Part shown: in pieces, positions 23,805 to 32,503 of the stretch
Layout of the letters: every line of letters starts with the position of its first letter
Numbering within the stretch: the stretch's first letter is position 1
Program-made: the position numbers and the translations under genes
NCBI RefSeq assembly: GCF_900236475.1
Contig: NZ_LT963352.1
Location: 4,882,001 to 4,946,000, forward strand
DNA length: 64,000 nucleotides
Direction of reading: 5' to 3'
Source of the DNA: Streptomyces chartreusis NRRL 3882
Lineage (GTDB): Bacteria > Actinomycetota > Actinomycetes > Streptomycetales > Streptomycetaceae
Notes under the pieces: generated by a model
The model's database searches: none
Seen by the model: the letters and a program-made list of their open reading frames with translations, nothing else
What the model was told of the DNA's origin: nothing

Positions 23805-24893
23805 TCAGTCGGTGCCGGCGTCGGCGTCCGGTCGTACCACCCCGAGGATGGGCATCGATCCGGCCCCCGCGAGGGTCACCGTCCGCCCGGGCCGCGGCGC
23901 GTGCACGATCACCCCGTCGCCGACGTACATCGCGACATGGCTGGCGTCGTCGAAGTAGATGATGAGGTCGCCGGGCCGCATGTCCTGGATGTCGATGTGC
24001 CGCAGCTGCTTCCACTGCTCCTGCGAGGTGCGCGGAATGCCGCGGCCGGCGGAAATCCAGGCCTGTGAGGTCAGTCCGGAGCAGTCGTAGGTCTTCGGGC
24101 CCTCGGCGCCCCACTGGTAGGGCTTGCCGATCTGGGCCGTGGCGTACGCGACGGCCTTCTTGCCCTGCTCGGAGGCCTTGCCCTTGATCTCGTCGAGGAT
24201 GCCGGAGTCGAGCCAGGCGGTCTGCGCCTTGCCGGCGGCCTCCTTCTCCAGCTCGGCGAGGCGCTCCTGCTCCTCCTTCCGGAGCTCGGATTCGAGCTTC
24301 TCCGCCTCCGCGATCTGCTTCTCGATCTCCTTCTGCGCGGCGGCCTTGGCCTTGCGGCCCGCCTCCAGTTTCTTCCACTGCGCGGAGGCGTCCCGCGCGT
24401 ACTGCTCCAAGTCCTCCTGGGTGCGGGTCAGTTCCCTGATCAGGCCCTTGGCCGCGTGCTGGCCCTGGCGCACCCGCCCCGCCCCGTCGAGGAACTCCTG
24501 CGGATCGTCGCTCAGCATCAGATGGGCCTCGGGCGGCAGTCCGCCACCGCGGTACTGGGCGGCGGCCGCGGCGCCCGCGCGGTCCTTCAGCTTCGCCAGC
24601 CTCTCCTGGCCCTTGACGATCTTCTTGGCCAGCTTGACGATCTCGGCGGACTGCTTGTCCGCCTTCTCCTCGGCGGCGTTGTACTCGTCGGTGGCGCGGG
24701 CCGCGGCGCGGTAGAGCTTGTCGAGTTTCTTGCGTACGGCCTCGAGGTCCTTGTCGGGCGCGAGGGCCGGGCCCGCGCTCGGGGTGGGTGCGGGACCGGG
24801 GCTCGCGAACGCCGTGCCCGGTGCCGCCAGCACCGTGAGCGCGCAGACCACCGTCACGGCCGTCGCGATCAGGCCACGCTTGCCCGTTCCCAT
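23805..24893 (-). CDS. Secreted NlpC/P60 peptidoglycan hydrolase
   Basis: A 362-residue secreted protein: signal peptide (GLIATAVTVVCALTVLAAPG, cleavage near AFA-SPG), a long coiled coil (about 50-235) and a C-terminal NlpC/P60 domain (about 245-355). The catalytic Cys is in YDCSGLTSQAW and the His in DDASHVAMYVGDG, with VIVHAPRPG following. It cleaves D-Glu-meso/LL-diaminopimelate-type bonds in peptidoglycan stems, in line with RipA-like enzymes. Coiled coils usually keep such enzymes inactive or bind partners. I found no c-di-AMP riboswitch upstream (24894-25104 holds no clear gene). Confidence 0.88.
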   Translation of the reverse strand: MGTGKRGLIATAVTVVCALTVLAAPGTAFASPGPAPTPSAGPALAPDKDLEAVRKKLDKLYRAAARATDEYNAAEEKADKQSAEIVKLAKKIVKGQERLAKLKDRAGAAAAAQYRGGGLPPEAHLMLSDDPQEFLDGAGRVRQGQHAAKGLIRELTRTQEDLEQYARDASAQWKKLEAGRKAKAAAQKEIEKQIAEAEKLESELRKEEQERLAELEKEAAGKAQTAWLDSGILDEIKGKASEQGKKAVAYATAQIGKPYQWGAEGPKTYDCSGLTSQAWISAGRGIPRTSQEQWKQLRHIDIQDMRPGDLIIYFDDASHVAMYVGDGVIVHAPRPGRTVTLAGAGSMPILGVVRPDADAGTD

Positions 24894-25104
24894 ACCTCAT
24901 CCCCCAAAGTGATTAACCGTCAGTAACGTCCGGTTCGCCTGGGGATGCTGCCACGTCGGCGCGCGAAGCGACAGGGGTAGTACTTCCCTCGGCCCCCTCC
25001 CCGACATGCCCCCGGCATGACGATTTCCCCGCCTGTGTGACGAACGACTCAAAGAGATCGTTCCCGGCGGGCCCGGGGCCGGGCCCGGACCGGGCGAGGG
25101 GGTT

Positions 25105-25923
25105 TCAGCCCCGCGGCGCCAACGCCTCCCACCGCACCGTCACTTCGCCCTGCCGCCACCGCACCGGCCCGTCCGTCACCGGCCAGTCGGTGGTCAGGTC
25201 CCGTACCGCCCGTATCCAGCGCTGGCGGGCGCCGTAGGACGCGTAGGGCGCGGCGGCGGCCCAGGCGCGGTCGAAGTCGCGCAGGAAGGCGTGCACCGGC
25301 TCGCCCGGGACGTTGCGGTGGATGAGCGCCTTCGGCAGGCGCTCCGCCAGGTCCGAGGGGCGTTCCAGGGAGCCGAGCCGGGTCGCGAAGGTGACCGTGC
25401 GCGGTCCCTCCGGGCCGAGCGCCACCCAGACGTGCCGGCGCCCGATCTCGTCGCAGGTCCCCTCGACCAGCAGCCCGCCGCGCGCCCCGGTCGCCGGATC
25501 GGCCGGCGCGAGCCGCCCGCACAGCCGGTGCCAGACGGCCTCGACCTCGCCCTCCGCGTACTGCCGCAGCACGTTCGCCGCGCGGACCAGCAGGGGCCGC
25601 TGCGGGATCGGGATCTCGAAACCGCCGTGCCGGAAGACGAGCCCCGTCCGCTCGTACGGCAGCGCCGCCGCGACCCGGGCCGGCTCGATCTCGACGCCCA
25701 CCACGCGCGCGCGTGGCGCGACCGTACGGAGGCGGTGCAGCAGTTCGACGGCCGTCCAGGGAGCGGCGCCGTACCCGAGGTCGACGGCTACGGGATCGGC
25801 GGCACGGCGCAGCTCGGCGCCGTGCGTGGCCGCGATCCAGCGGTCCATGCGGCGCAGGCGGTTGGGGTTGGTCGTCCCGCGTGTCACCGTTCCCAGCGGG
25901 CGGGGAGCTGCGCGGGATGTCAT
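25105..25923 (-). CDS. Class I SAM-dependent methyltransferase-like protein
   Basis: A 272-residue protein with a SAM-binding motif VAVDLGYGAAPWTAVEL (about 44-60), followed by VVGVEIEPARV and a long C-terminal region ending RWRQGEVTVRWEALAPRG. The Tyr in place of Cys in motif I (DLGYG) is typical of this family, which is usually found near mshA in Streptomyces. Substrate unknown. A -10 TAACCT on the minus strand ends 7 bases before the ATG, suggesting a leaderless mRNA. Confidence 0.75.
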   Translation of the reverse strand: MTSRAAPRPLGTVTRGTTNPNRLRRMDRWIAATHGAELRRAADPVAVDLGYGAAPWTAVELLHRLRTVAPRARVVGVEIEPARVAAALPYERTGLVFRHGGFEIPIPQRPLLVRAANVLRQYAEGEVEAVWHRLCGRLAPADPATGARGGLLVEGTCDEIGRRHVWVALGPEGPRTVTFATRLGSLERPSDLAERLPKALIHRNVPGEPVHAFLRDFDRAWAAAAPYASYGARQRWIRAVRDLTTDWPVTDGPVRWRQGEVTVRWEALAPRG

Positions 25924-25980
25924 GCGTACGAGGTTAAGCGGCCCCCAGAGGTTGAACGGCCCCCCGGGCTGAAGGGCCTC

Positions 25981-26607
25981 CTAGGCCCCGGCCCCGCCGC
26001 TCCCACCTCCGTACGTCCCGAACTCCGGAACCCCCGCCGACTCGAACACATGCACCGACAGGCCGCCCGGCGTCGTCCGGTGGTCGGCCAGCCGCAGCCC
26101 GGCCGGTGTGCCGCCGTCCGGGAAGAGGCGGCGGCCCTGGCCGACCACGACCGGGGCGATCACGAGCCGCAGCGTGTCGATCAGCCCGGCGGCCAGCAGG
26201 GACTGGGCGAGCCGGGCGCTGCCGTGGATCTGGAGCTCCCGGCCGGGCTGCCGCTTCAGCTCCGCCACCTGGGCGGGGACGTCACCGGACAGGATCGTGG
26301 TCGGGTTCCACTCGGCCGTGGTCAGGCTCCGGGAGGCGACGTACTTGGGCAGGCCGTTCATGATCCCGGCGAGGGGATGGTCGGTCATCGCGGGCCAGTC
26401 CCGGGCGAAGTTCTGGTACGTACGCCGCCCGAACAGCAACGCGTCCGCCTCGCCGAGCCAGCTGCCGGCCAGCCGCTCGAACTCCTCGTCCAGGTGCGGC
26501 ACGAACCAGCCGCCCCGCTCGAAGCCGTCGCTGGTGTCCTCGTCCGGGGCGCCCGGCCCCTGCGAGACACCGTCGAGCGACAGGAACTCCTGCACCACCA
26601 GCTGCAT
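25981..26607 (-). CDS. Dihydrofolate reductase-like (RibD C-terminal domain) protein
   Basis: A 208-residue RibD_C-fold protein: MQLVVQEFLSLDGVSQGPG at the N terminus, LLFGRRTYQNFARDWP near 57, and the NADPH-binding IHGSARLAQSLLAAGLIDTLRL near 128. Streptomyces genomes carry many such small reductases, mostly uncharacterised. True DHFR or riboflavin activity is unlikely to be its role. It ends 57 bases before the methyltransferase start on the same strand. Confidence 0.82.
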   Translation of the reverse strand: MQLVVQEFLSLDGVSQGPGAPDEDTSDGFERGGWFVPHLDEEFERLAGSWLGEADALLFGRRTYQNFARDWPAMTDHPLAGIMNGLPKYVASRSLTTAEWNPTTILSGDVPAQVAELKRQPGRELQIHGSARLAQSLLAAGLIDTLRLVIAPVVVGQGRRLFPDGGTPAGLRLADHRTTPGGLSVHVFESAGVPEFGTYGGGSGGAGA

Positions 26608-26680
26608 CGCGCACCACTCACCTCTCGCTCGTCGTCACCACTCCTTCCGGCGCCGTGGGACGCGGAAACTCATCGGTCGG

Positions 26681-26713
26681 CCGTCCGGGGAACCCGCGCG
26701 GTTCCCCGGACGG
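26681..26713 (-). terminator. Strong terminator after the RTX gene
   Basis: A perfect 14-base stem, CCGTCCGGGGAACC (26681-26694) with 26700-26713 around a 5-base loop, lies 38 bases past the RTX stop codon on the minus strand. Confidence 0.8.
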
Positions 26714-26721
26714 TGAGAAGC

Positions 26722-26769
26722 GTCAGTCCTGGCGGACGATGCTGTCGCCGTCAGTCCTGGCGGACGATG
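26722..26769. repeat. 20-bp direct repeat around the RTX stop codon
   Basis: GTCAGTCCTGGCGGACGATG occurs at 26722-26741 and 26750-26769, 28 bases apart. The second copy encodes the last residues (IVRQD) and stop of the RTX protein; the first lies just downstream of the stop. Confidence 0.85.
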
Positions 26770-27617
26770 TTCCTGCCCGGGCCCCCGGAGAGCGTGTCCG
26801 CACCGGGCCCGCCGTACAGCTCGTCGTCGCCGCTGTTTCCCCAGATCCGGTCGGCGCCGCTGTGCCCGTACAGGATGTCGTTGCCCCTGCCGCCGTGGAT
26901 CTCGTCGTCGCCGGCCCCGCCGTAGACCGTGTCGTCACCGTCGTCGGCTCGCATGATCTGGTCGCCCGCGCCGCCGTGGAGGACGTCGTCGCCCGCGCCG
27001 CCGTCCACGATCTCGCCGTCGATGCCGGCGTAGAGGGTGTCGTCGCCGTCACCGCCGCCGGCGTATCCCAGCGCGCCCGCCCTGATGACGTCGTCGCCCG
27101 CCCCGCCCCGGACGGAACTGCCGTCCACTCGGTCGCCGGTGGCGCCGGTCCACTTGTCGTTGCCGTCGCCCAGCTCGATCGTGTTGGAGTAGAAGACCTG
27201 GTCGGTGGCGTTGTCGAAGGAGGCGGTGTCGGCGCCGTCGGCGAGGTCCATCTCCATGGAGTTGAGCGGGGACTGGCTCTCGGGGGCCTCCACCGTGCAG
27301 GAGATCCTGGTGTCGTCCGCGCTGTCGGGGTGGCTGCAACCGTTCCCGGCGCTGATCGGGACGACGTCGTCGATCACATAGGTGAAGTGTGCGCGGTCGC
27401 TGGTGAACGACTGGGTGACGGCCACCCGGTTGGCCTGCCCGGGGGCGGCCGTATAGGTGAGCTGCCAGCCGTACTCGTTCACCGCGGCGGTGGCCGTCGG
27501 TTCCGCGGCACCGGCCGTGCCGGCCAGGGCGATCGGAACGGCCAGACCCATGCCGAGAACGGGCGCCAGAACCGATGAGGCGCGTAACAGTCGGCGGCTG
27601 ACGAGGCGAGAGGGCAT
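26751..27617 (-). CDS. Secreted RTX calcium-binding repeat protein
   Basis: A 288-residue exported protein. The N terminus SRRLLRASSVLAPVLGMGLA is a signal sequence with a twin-Arg, cleaved near AGA-AEP. Residues about 45-160 form a beta-rich domain with a Cys pair (Cys99 and Cys111 region). From about 165 on are RTX nonapeptides (GGAGDDVIR, GGDGDDTLY, GGRGNDILY and so on) that fold as a calcium-bound beta-roll. There is no type I secretion system nearby, so export is through Sec or Tat. Function unknown. GGAGG precedes ATG 27617. Confidence 0.85.
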   Translation of the reverse strand: MPSRLVSRRLLRASSVLAPVLGMGLAVPIALAGTAGAAEPTATAAVNEYGWQLTYTAAPGQANRVAVTQSFTSDRAHFTYVIDDVVPISAGNGCSHPDSADDTRISCTVEAPESQSPLNSMEMDLADGADTASFDNATDQVFYSNTIELGDGNDKWTGATGDRVDGSSVRGGAGDDVIRAGALGYAGGGDGDDTLYAGIDGEIVDGGAGDDVLHGGAGDQIMRADDGDDTVYGGAGDDEIHGGRGNDILYGHSGADRIWGNSGDDELYGGPGADTLSGGPGRNIVRQD

Positions 27618-27956
27618 TGCATAACCTCCGTGGGGCAGTTGTCGGTCCTTGCGCAGGTGATGACCGATGGGGGAGGCGCCCGGTTGTCCGCGGTGCCGGT
27701 ACGTCAGCCCTTTCGCGGCCTTTTCATGGTGGGGACAGCTCCAGTGATCTGCGATTTTCGATCCAGTTCACCTGCCTGTCACGCTCCCGGGGGCGGGCGC
27801 AGGGGGAGCCCTCCGCACTCGAACGGTTGAGCGGGAGTCGGTAATGATTCGGTAAAAGTCGCGAATCCGGAAATGGAGCCCAACCTTCCGGTGTTGCAGC
27901 CCCTGGAGGGCACGTGCGCCCTGCCCAGGCATGCCCGTAGCGAGGAGGAACGCCAC
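27618..27956. other. Divergent intergenic region, RTX gene / mshA
   Basis: 339 bases with no convincing gene. It should hold both outward promoters. On the mshA side a sigma-R-like promoter lies at 27869-27895 and a strong ribosome binding site at 27942-27949. The RTX promoter is not clear. Confidence 0.6.
27869..27895 (+). promoter_or_regulatory. Sigma-R-like promoter of mshA
   Basis: GGAAAT (27869-27874) and GTT (27893-27895) are 18 bases apart, fitting the thiol-stress sigma factor consensus GGAAT-N18-GTT with one change. mshA was reported to belong to the sigma-R regulon in S. coelicolor. Confidence 0.62.
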
Positions 27957-29294
27957 GTGAGCCAGTACATCGGCAGGCTCGGGCGGCGCTCCGCGTCCAC
28001 GCCCACGCGCCTCCGGCTGCACCGCAGGCCCCGCCGGGTGGCCATGCTCTCCGTGCACACCTCCCCGCTCCACCAGCCGGGCACCGGCGACGCCGGCGGC
28101 ATGAACGTCTACATCGTGGAGCTCGCGCAGCGCCTCGCCGCGATCAACATCGAGGTCGAGATCTTCACGCGCGCGACCTCGGCCGCCCTCCCGCCGACCG
28201 TCGAGCTCGCCCCCGGCGTCCTCGTCCGGCACGTCGACGCCGGGCCCTACGAGGGCCTCAACAAGGAGGACCTCCCCGCCCAGCTGTGCGCCTTCACGCA
28301 CGGCGTGATGCAGGCCTGGGCCGGCCACCGCCCCGGCCACTACGACCTGGTCCACTCCCACTACTGGCTCTCCGGCCACGTCGGCTGGCTCGCCGCCCAG
28401 CGCTGGGGCGCCCCCCTCGTGCACGCCATGCACACCATGGCCAAGGTCAAGAACGCCAACCTGGCCGACGGCGACACCCCCGAACCGGCCGCCCGCGTCA
28501 TCGGCGAGACCCAGATCGTCGCCGCCGCCGACCGCCTCATCGCCAACACCACAGAAGAGGCCGACGAACTGGTACGGCACTATGCGGCCGACACCGACAA
28601 GGTCGCCGTCGTCCACCCGGGCGTGAACCTCAGCCGCTTCTCGCCCGGCGACGGCCGCGCCGCCGCCCGGGCCCGTCTCGGCCTGCCGGGGGACGCGCTG
28701 ATCCCGCTCTTCGCGGGCCGCATCCAGCCCCTGAAGGCCCCCGACGTGCTGCTGCGAGCCGTCGCCGTCCTCCTCGACGAGCGCCCCGAGCTGCGCTCGC
28801 GCATGCTCGTCCCCGTCGTCGGCGGTCCCAGCGGCAGCGGCCTCGCCAAGCCCGAGGGCCTCCAGAAGCTGGCCGCACGCCTCGGCATCGCGGACGTCGT
28901 ACGGTTCCACCCGCCGGTCGGCCAGGAGCAGCTGGCGGACTGGTTCCGCGCGGCTTCCGTCCTGGTCATGCCCTCCTACAGCGAGTCGTTCGGCCTGGTC
29001 GCCATAGAGGCGCAGGCGGCGGGCACCCCGGTGCTGGCGGCATCCGTCGGCGGTCTGCCGGTCGCCGTGCGCGACGGACACACCGGCTTCCTCGTCCGCG
29101 GGCACGATCCCGCCGACTACGCGCGTGTGCTGCGCGACTTCGCCGACGATCCGGAGCTGTCGCCCCGGCTCGGCGGGCAGGCCGCCCGCCACGCGCAGTC
29201 CTTCGGCTGGGACACCGCGGCCGCCGCCACGGCGGACGTCTACACGGCCGCGATGCAGGCACACCGCCGTCGCGTACGCTCGCCGCATGGGTGA
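27957..29294 (+). CDS. mshA: MshA, glycosyltransferase of mycothiol synthesis
   Basis: A 445-residue GT-B glycosyltransferase (family GT4) that joins UDP-GlcNAc to 1L-myo-inositol 1-phosphate, the first step of mycothiol synthesis. Diagnostic stretches: LSVHTSPLHQPGTGDAGGMN near residue 35, HSHYWLSGHVG near 142, FAGRIQPLKAPD near 255 and the acceptor/nucleotide loop PSYSESFGLVAIEAQAAGTP near 345. GTG 27957 has GAGGAGGAA 8 bases upstream. The YbjN gene's ATG overlaps its last codons. Sigma-R control is likely from the upstream promoter. Confidence 0.95.
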   Translation: MSQYIGRLGRRSASTPTRLRLHRRPRRVAMLSVHTSPLHQPGTGDAGGMNVYIVELAQRLAAINIEVEIFTRATSAALPPTVELAPGVLVRHVDAGPYEGLNKEDLPAQLCAFTHGVMQAWAGHRPGHYDLVHSHYWLSGHVGWLAAQRWGAPLVHAMHTMAKVKNANLADGDTPEPAARVIGETQIVAAADRLIANTTEEADELVRHYAADTDKVAVVHPGVNLSRFSPGDGRAAARARLGLPGDALIPLFAGRIQPLKAPDVLLRAVAVLLDERPELRSRMLVPVVGGPSGSGLAKPEGLQKLAARLGIADVVRFHPPVGQEQLADWFRAASVLVMPSYSESFGLVAIEAQAAGTPVLAASVGGLPVAVRDGHTGFLVRGHDPADYARVLRDFADDPELSPRLGGQAARHAQSFGWDTAAAATADVYTAAMQAHRRRVRSPHG

Positions 29295-29796
29295 AACCGA
29301 TCTGGAACAGCGAGCGGCACAGGTCGTCGAGGGAGTGCTGAAGGACGCCGGCCTGGAGTGGGAGAGCCCCCAGCCCGGCACCTACGTGGCGCAGCTCCCC
29401 GGCACCCGCAAACTCAAGACGACGGTCTCCCTGATCGTCGGCCGCCACTCACTCTCGCTCAACGCCTTCGTCATCCGCCACCCCGACGAGAACGAGCAGG
29501 GCGTCCACCGCTGGCTCCTGGAACGCAACCTCAAGCTCTACGGCGTGAGTTACGCCGTCGACCAGCACGGCGACGTCTACGTCACCGGCCGGCTCTCCCT
29601 GTCCGCCGTCACCGCCGACGAGATCGACCGCCTGCTCGGCCAGGTCCTTCAGGCCTCCGACGGCAGCTTCAACACCCTCCTGGAACTGGGCTTCGCCTCG
29701 GCGATCCGCAAGGAGTACGAGTGGCGGGTGTCGCGCGGGGAGTCGACGCGCAACCTGGACGCGTTCGCCCACCTCACGCAACGCCCCGACCGCTAG
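29287..29796 (+). CDS. YbjN-domain protein linked to mshA
   Basis: A 169-residue YbjN-family protein (class I chaperone-like fold of type III secretion chaperones), with WESPQPGTYVAQLPGTRKLK near the front and LLELGFASAIRKEYEWR near 135. The family's role in actinobacteria is unknown. ATG 29287 overlaps the mshA end by 8 bases, and a -10 TACGCT inside mshA (29275-29280) ends 6 bases before it, so it may have its own leaderless transcript as well as read-through. Confidence 0.82.
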   Translation: MGETDLEQRAAQVVEGVLKDAGLEWESPQPGTYVAQLPGTRKLKTTVSLIVGRHSLSLNAFVIRHPDENEQGVHRWLLERNLKLYGVSYAVDQHGDVYVTGRLSLSAVTADEIDRLLGQVLQASDGSFNTLLELGFASAIRKEYEWRVSRGESTRNLDAFAHLTQRPDR

Positions 29797-29812
29797 GGCC
29801 TGACTGCCAGGC

Positions 29813-30631
29813 TCACGCGACGCCCCGACTGCCAGGCCGTCCCGCCCGGTAACGCCCGGGCGGCACACCCACCAGCTTCCGGAAGTGCCGGGTGAGGTGC
29901 GACTGGTCGTAGAACCCGGTCTCGGCCGCCACCTCTCCCGGTGAGCGCCCTTCGAGCAGCAGCCGCCGGGCGCGGCCCACGCGCAGCGACGTGAGGTACT
30001 GGTGCGGGGCGATGCCGTAAGCGGCGCTGAACGCCCGTACGAGATGGGCGGGATGGGCTCCCACCAGCCCGGCGGCCTCCCGGAGCCCGACGCCCTCCAC
30101 GACCCGCTCGTCCAGCAATTCCCGCAGCCGCCGCGCGAGAACGGGATCGGCGGGCCGAGGCGATACGGGGTCCCCCCGGAGGTGCCCGCGCAACCGCGCC
30201 CCGACGAACATCAGCCTGCTCTCGGCCTCCAGCTCCTCACCCGGCCGCACCAGCGCGCCGTGCAACTGCCCGACGCGCCGCCGCAGCAGCGGATCGCGCA
30301 GGTCCGGCCGGTCGACGGCGGCCCCGATGAGTTCGTCCCCGAGATACGTCCGGTCGAGATACAGCACCCGCTTGCGGAAGCCCTCCGGGGTGACGGGGGA
30401 GCCGTTGTGCGGCACGTGGGGCGGCAGCAGCGACACGGTGTCGTGCGGGGTGCCGTGCTCGTGCCGGTCGAGGTCGTACCGGACGGCGCCGGTGTCGACG
30501 ATCAGCAGCGTCCAGGCGTCGTGGACGTGCATCGGGTACGCGTACTCCGTGAAGCGGGCGTGGAAGACCTCGACGACGCCCGGGACGGCGGGCCGCCAGG
30601 CGGAGACGATCCGGGCGGACTGGGAGGCCAT
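29813..30631 (-). CDS. AraC-family regulator
   Basis: A 272-residue regulator: N-terminal AraC cupin-like sensor (about 10-160, with TEYAYPMHVHDAWTLLIVDTG) and C-terminal double helix-turn-helix (about 175-262; GLREAAGLVGAHPAHLVRAF and PGEVAAETGFYDQSHLTRHF). The ligand is unknown. I start at ATG 30631; a -10 TACGTT on the minus strand (30638-30643) ends 6 bases upstream. It is divergent from the DUF2000 gene, which may be its target, as such pairs are common. Confidence 0.87.
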   Translation of the reverse strand: MASQSARIVSAWRPAVPGVVEVFHARFTEYAYPMHVHDAWTLLIVDTGAVRYDLDRHEHGTPHDTVSLLPPHVPHNGSPVTPEGFRKRVLYLDRTYLGDELIGAAVDRPDLRDPLLRRRVGQLHGALVRPGEELEAESRLMFVGARLRGHLRGDPVSPRPADPVLARRLRELLDERVVEGVGLREAAGLVGAHPAHLVRAFSAAYGIAPHQYLTSLRVGRARRLLLEGRSPGEVAAETGFYDQSHLTRHFRKLVGVPPGRYRAGRPGSRGVA

Positions 30632-30680
30632 GCAAAGAACGTACAAGACCCCGGCGAGGAGCGCCGGGCACGCTCGCATC

Positions 30681-31124
30681 ATGAACACGCAACCCGAACC
30701 GGCTCCGGAGCCGATCCGCTTCGACACGAAGATCGCCGTACTGCTGCGCGCCGACCTGGAGCCCTGGCAGCGGCTCAACGTGACGTCATTCCTGGTCAGC
30801 GGCCTGGGTACGCAGATCCCCGAGGTGATCGGCGAGCCGTACGAGGACGCGGACGGCGTGCCCTACCTGCCGATGTTCCGCCAGCCGGTCCTGGTCTTCG
30901 AGGCCACGAAGGAAGCCCTGACCACGGCCCACACCCGCGCCCTGTCCCGCTCCCTGCCCCGCGCGATCTTCACCTCGGACCTGTTCTCCACGGGCAACGA
31001 CCGCGACAACCGCGCGGCCGTACGGTCGGTGCCGACGGCGGACCTGGATCTGGTCGGCCTCGCGGTCCACGGCCCGAAGAACGCGGTGGACAAGGTGGTG
31101 AAGGGAGCGCGCATGCACCCCTGA
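30681..31124 (+). CDS. DUF2000 family protein
   Basis: A 147-residue protein: IRFDTKIAVLLRADLEPWQRLN near the start, then PVLVFEATKEALTTAHTRAL and DLVGLAVHGPKNAVDKVVKG at the end, as in DUF2000. The family has a peptidyl-tRNA-hydrolase-II-like fold without known activity. It is encoded next to, and away from, an AraC regulator. A CACGCT hexamer ends 6 bases before ATG 30681, a possible leaderless start. Confidence 0.8.
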   Translation: MNTQPEPAPEPIRFDTKIAVLLRADLEPWQRLNVTSFLVSGLGTQIPEVIGEPYEDADGVPYLPMFRQPVLVFEATKEALTTAHTRALSRSLPRAIFTSDLFSTGNDRDNRAAVRSVPTADLDLVGLAVHGPKNAVDKVVKGARMHP

Positions 31125-31218
31125 GACCAAAGTCGTCAGGGACGTAGACCAACGGCTGATGACGGCACGCACGGCACTTCCCGAGACTCGTCCCATGGAG
31201 GAAGCCAGGAAGGTGCAC

Positions 31219-31917
31219 ATGGGGAAGCGGCCTGTTCCGCCGCCGGAGGAGTCCACGGAACTCGCGGAGTCGGCATGGGGCATCGTGCTCTTCTGCGTCG
31301 GCTGCGGTGCCGCCGCCGGCGCGCTGCTCCCCCTCCTCGCCCGCTTGCTGCTGAAGCTGCCGTGGGCACCGCTTGAGGGCCCCGCCGAACTGCTGACCTC
31401 GATCCCGGAACCCGCCCTCACCCTCGGCACGGTCGCGGTGGGCACGCTCGGCGGCCTGCTGCTGGGCCTCGCCGCCGCGCACGATGCGCTGTCGGTCCGC
31501 GTCTCCGGCACGCACCTGGCCCTGACCATCAGGGACGCCACGCAGGAGTTCACCCGCAAGGAGATCGGGGTGCTGTTCAGGGACGGCAAGGAACTCGTGG
31601 CGGTGGCCCCGGACGGCATGGAACTGGCCCGCGAGCACTGCGGCCTGCCCTGGCCACGCCTGGCCGACACCCTCACCGAGCACGGCTACCGCTGGGCTGA
31701 GGAGGACCCGTACCGCGCCCAGTTCCGCCGCTGGGTCCCCGGCACCCCCGGGCTTCCCGAGGGCGCGGACGCCCTCCTCAGGGCACGCGCCGAGGCCCGC
31801 AAGAGCGACGACGACGCCGAGGACGCCCGGGAGCTGCGCCGCGAGCTGCTGCGGCTGGGCGTGGTCGTACGGGACGAGGAGAAGCGGCAGTACTGGCGTC
31901 CCGCCCGGCAGGACTGA
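31219..31917 (+). CDS. YqeB-like membrane protein
   Basis: A 232-residue protein with two transmembrane helices (GIVLFCVGCGAAAGALLPLL at about 20-40, and LGTVAVGTLGGLLLGLAAAH at about 70-90), followed by a cytoplasmic PH-like region (LALTIRDATQEFTRKEIGVL; FRDGKELVAVAPDG) and a charged C-terminal helical stretch. This is the usual YqeB layout; the function is unknown. ATG 31219 follows AGGAAGG; a longer frame from 31159 is possible but poorly biased. Confidence 0.75.
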   Translation: MGKRPVPPPEESTELAESAWGIVLFCVGCGAAAGALLPLLARLLLKLPWAPLEGPAELLTSIPEPALTLGTVAVGTLGGLLLGLAAAHDALSVRVSGTHLALTIRDATQEFTRKEIGVLFRDGKELVAVAPDGMELAREHCGLPWPRLADTLTEHGYRWAEEDPYRAQFRRWVPGTPGLPEGADALLRARAEARKSDDDAEDARELRRELLRLGVVVRDEEKRQYWRPARQD

Positions 31918-31930
31918 GCAGCCGTACCGC

Positions 31931-32371
31931 TCACGGAGTGCAGGCCTCGGCGATGGACAGGCTGTTCTCGTACAGGTGGTGCCGGGTGATCCGGCCGTCC
32001 TCGACGGTGAGGCGCAGCGCGAACGGCCCTTCGAACGACTTCCCCGTCGCCCGTACGGTCCCCGACACGTGCCCCGTGAGCACGGCGTCGGTGCCGTCGA
32101 CGAGGAAGGCGTCGAGGGAGGCCCGGGCGTCCTCGGGCACGGTGTGCTCCATCAACTCCGTGAACTGCGCTGCGCATTCGGCGGCGGTGGACCGGGGCCG
32201 GATCCACGGGACACCCGGGTTCTCGGCGAGCACCCAGTCGACCTCGTCGGCGAACAGCTCGACGAGCCGCTCGGTGTCCCCGGCGAGCCGCGCGGTGAGG
32301 AACGCCTGCACGACGGCGCGGGTGGACTCGGCGACGGAAGCCGGCTTCACCGGGCTGGAGTTGACGGACAT
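31931..32371 (-). CDS. SnoaL-like / NTF2-fold protein
   Basis: A 146-residue NTF2-like protein: VVQAFLTARLAGDTERLVEL, ADEVDWVLAENPGVPWI and GKSFEGPFALRLTVEDGRIT mark a SnoaL_2-type cone fold. These include small isomerases, hydrolases and stress proteins; the substrate is unknown. CGAGGAGAG precedes ATG 32371. A palindrome at 32457-32473 lies 86 bases upstream. Confidence 0.8.
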   Translation of the reverse strand: MSVNSSPVKPASVAESTRAVVQAFLTARLAGDTERLVELFADEVDWVLAENPGVPWIRPRSTAAECAAQFTELMEHTVPEDARASLDAFLVDGTDAVLTGHVSGTVRATGKSFEGPFALRLTVEDGRITRHHLYENSLSIAEACTP

Positions 32372-32456
32372 GGCACTCTCCTCGCGACTACGGCCGGACT
32401 CCGGACGGTTTTCGTGGGAACGTGACCGATCCTGCCGGTGATGGGAAGACAGGTCG

Positions 32457-32473
32457 ATTACCCGGGGGGTAAT
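32457..32473. promoter_or_regulatory. Palindrome ATTACCC-GGG-GGGTAAT
   Basis: Perfect 7-base arms (32457-32463 and 32467-32473) upstream of the SnoaL-like gene and downstream of the DinB gene stop. A likely operator for an unidentified regulator. Confidence 0.5.
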
Positions 32474-32503
32474 GAGCGACAGCCGGGACGGGGCACGGGA
32501 TCG

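Noticed and set aside
24894..25104. c-di-AMP (ydaO-type) riboswitch ahead of the NlpC/P60 gene
   Set aside because: Expected because many Streptomyces wall hydrolases have one, but the region is only about 200 bases and lacks the conserved core that I could recognise.
26751..27200. Repetitive region read as CRISPR or satellite DNA
   Set aside because: The periodicity is explained by codons of RTX nonapeptide repeats.
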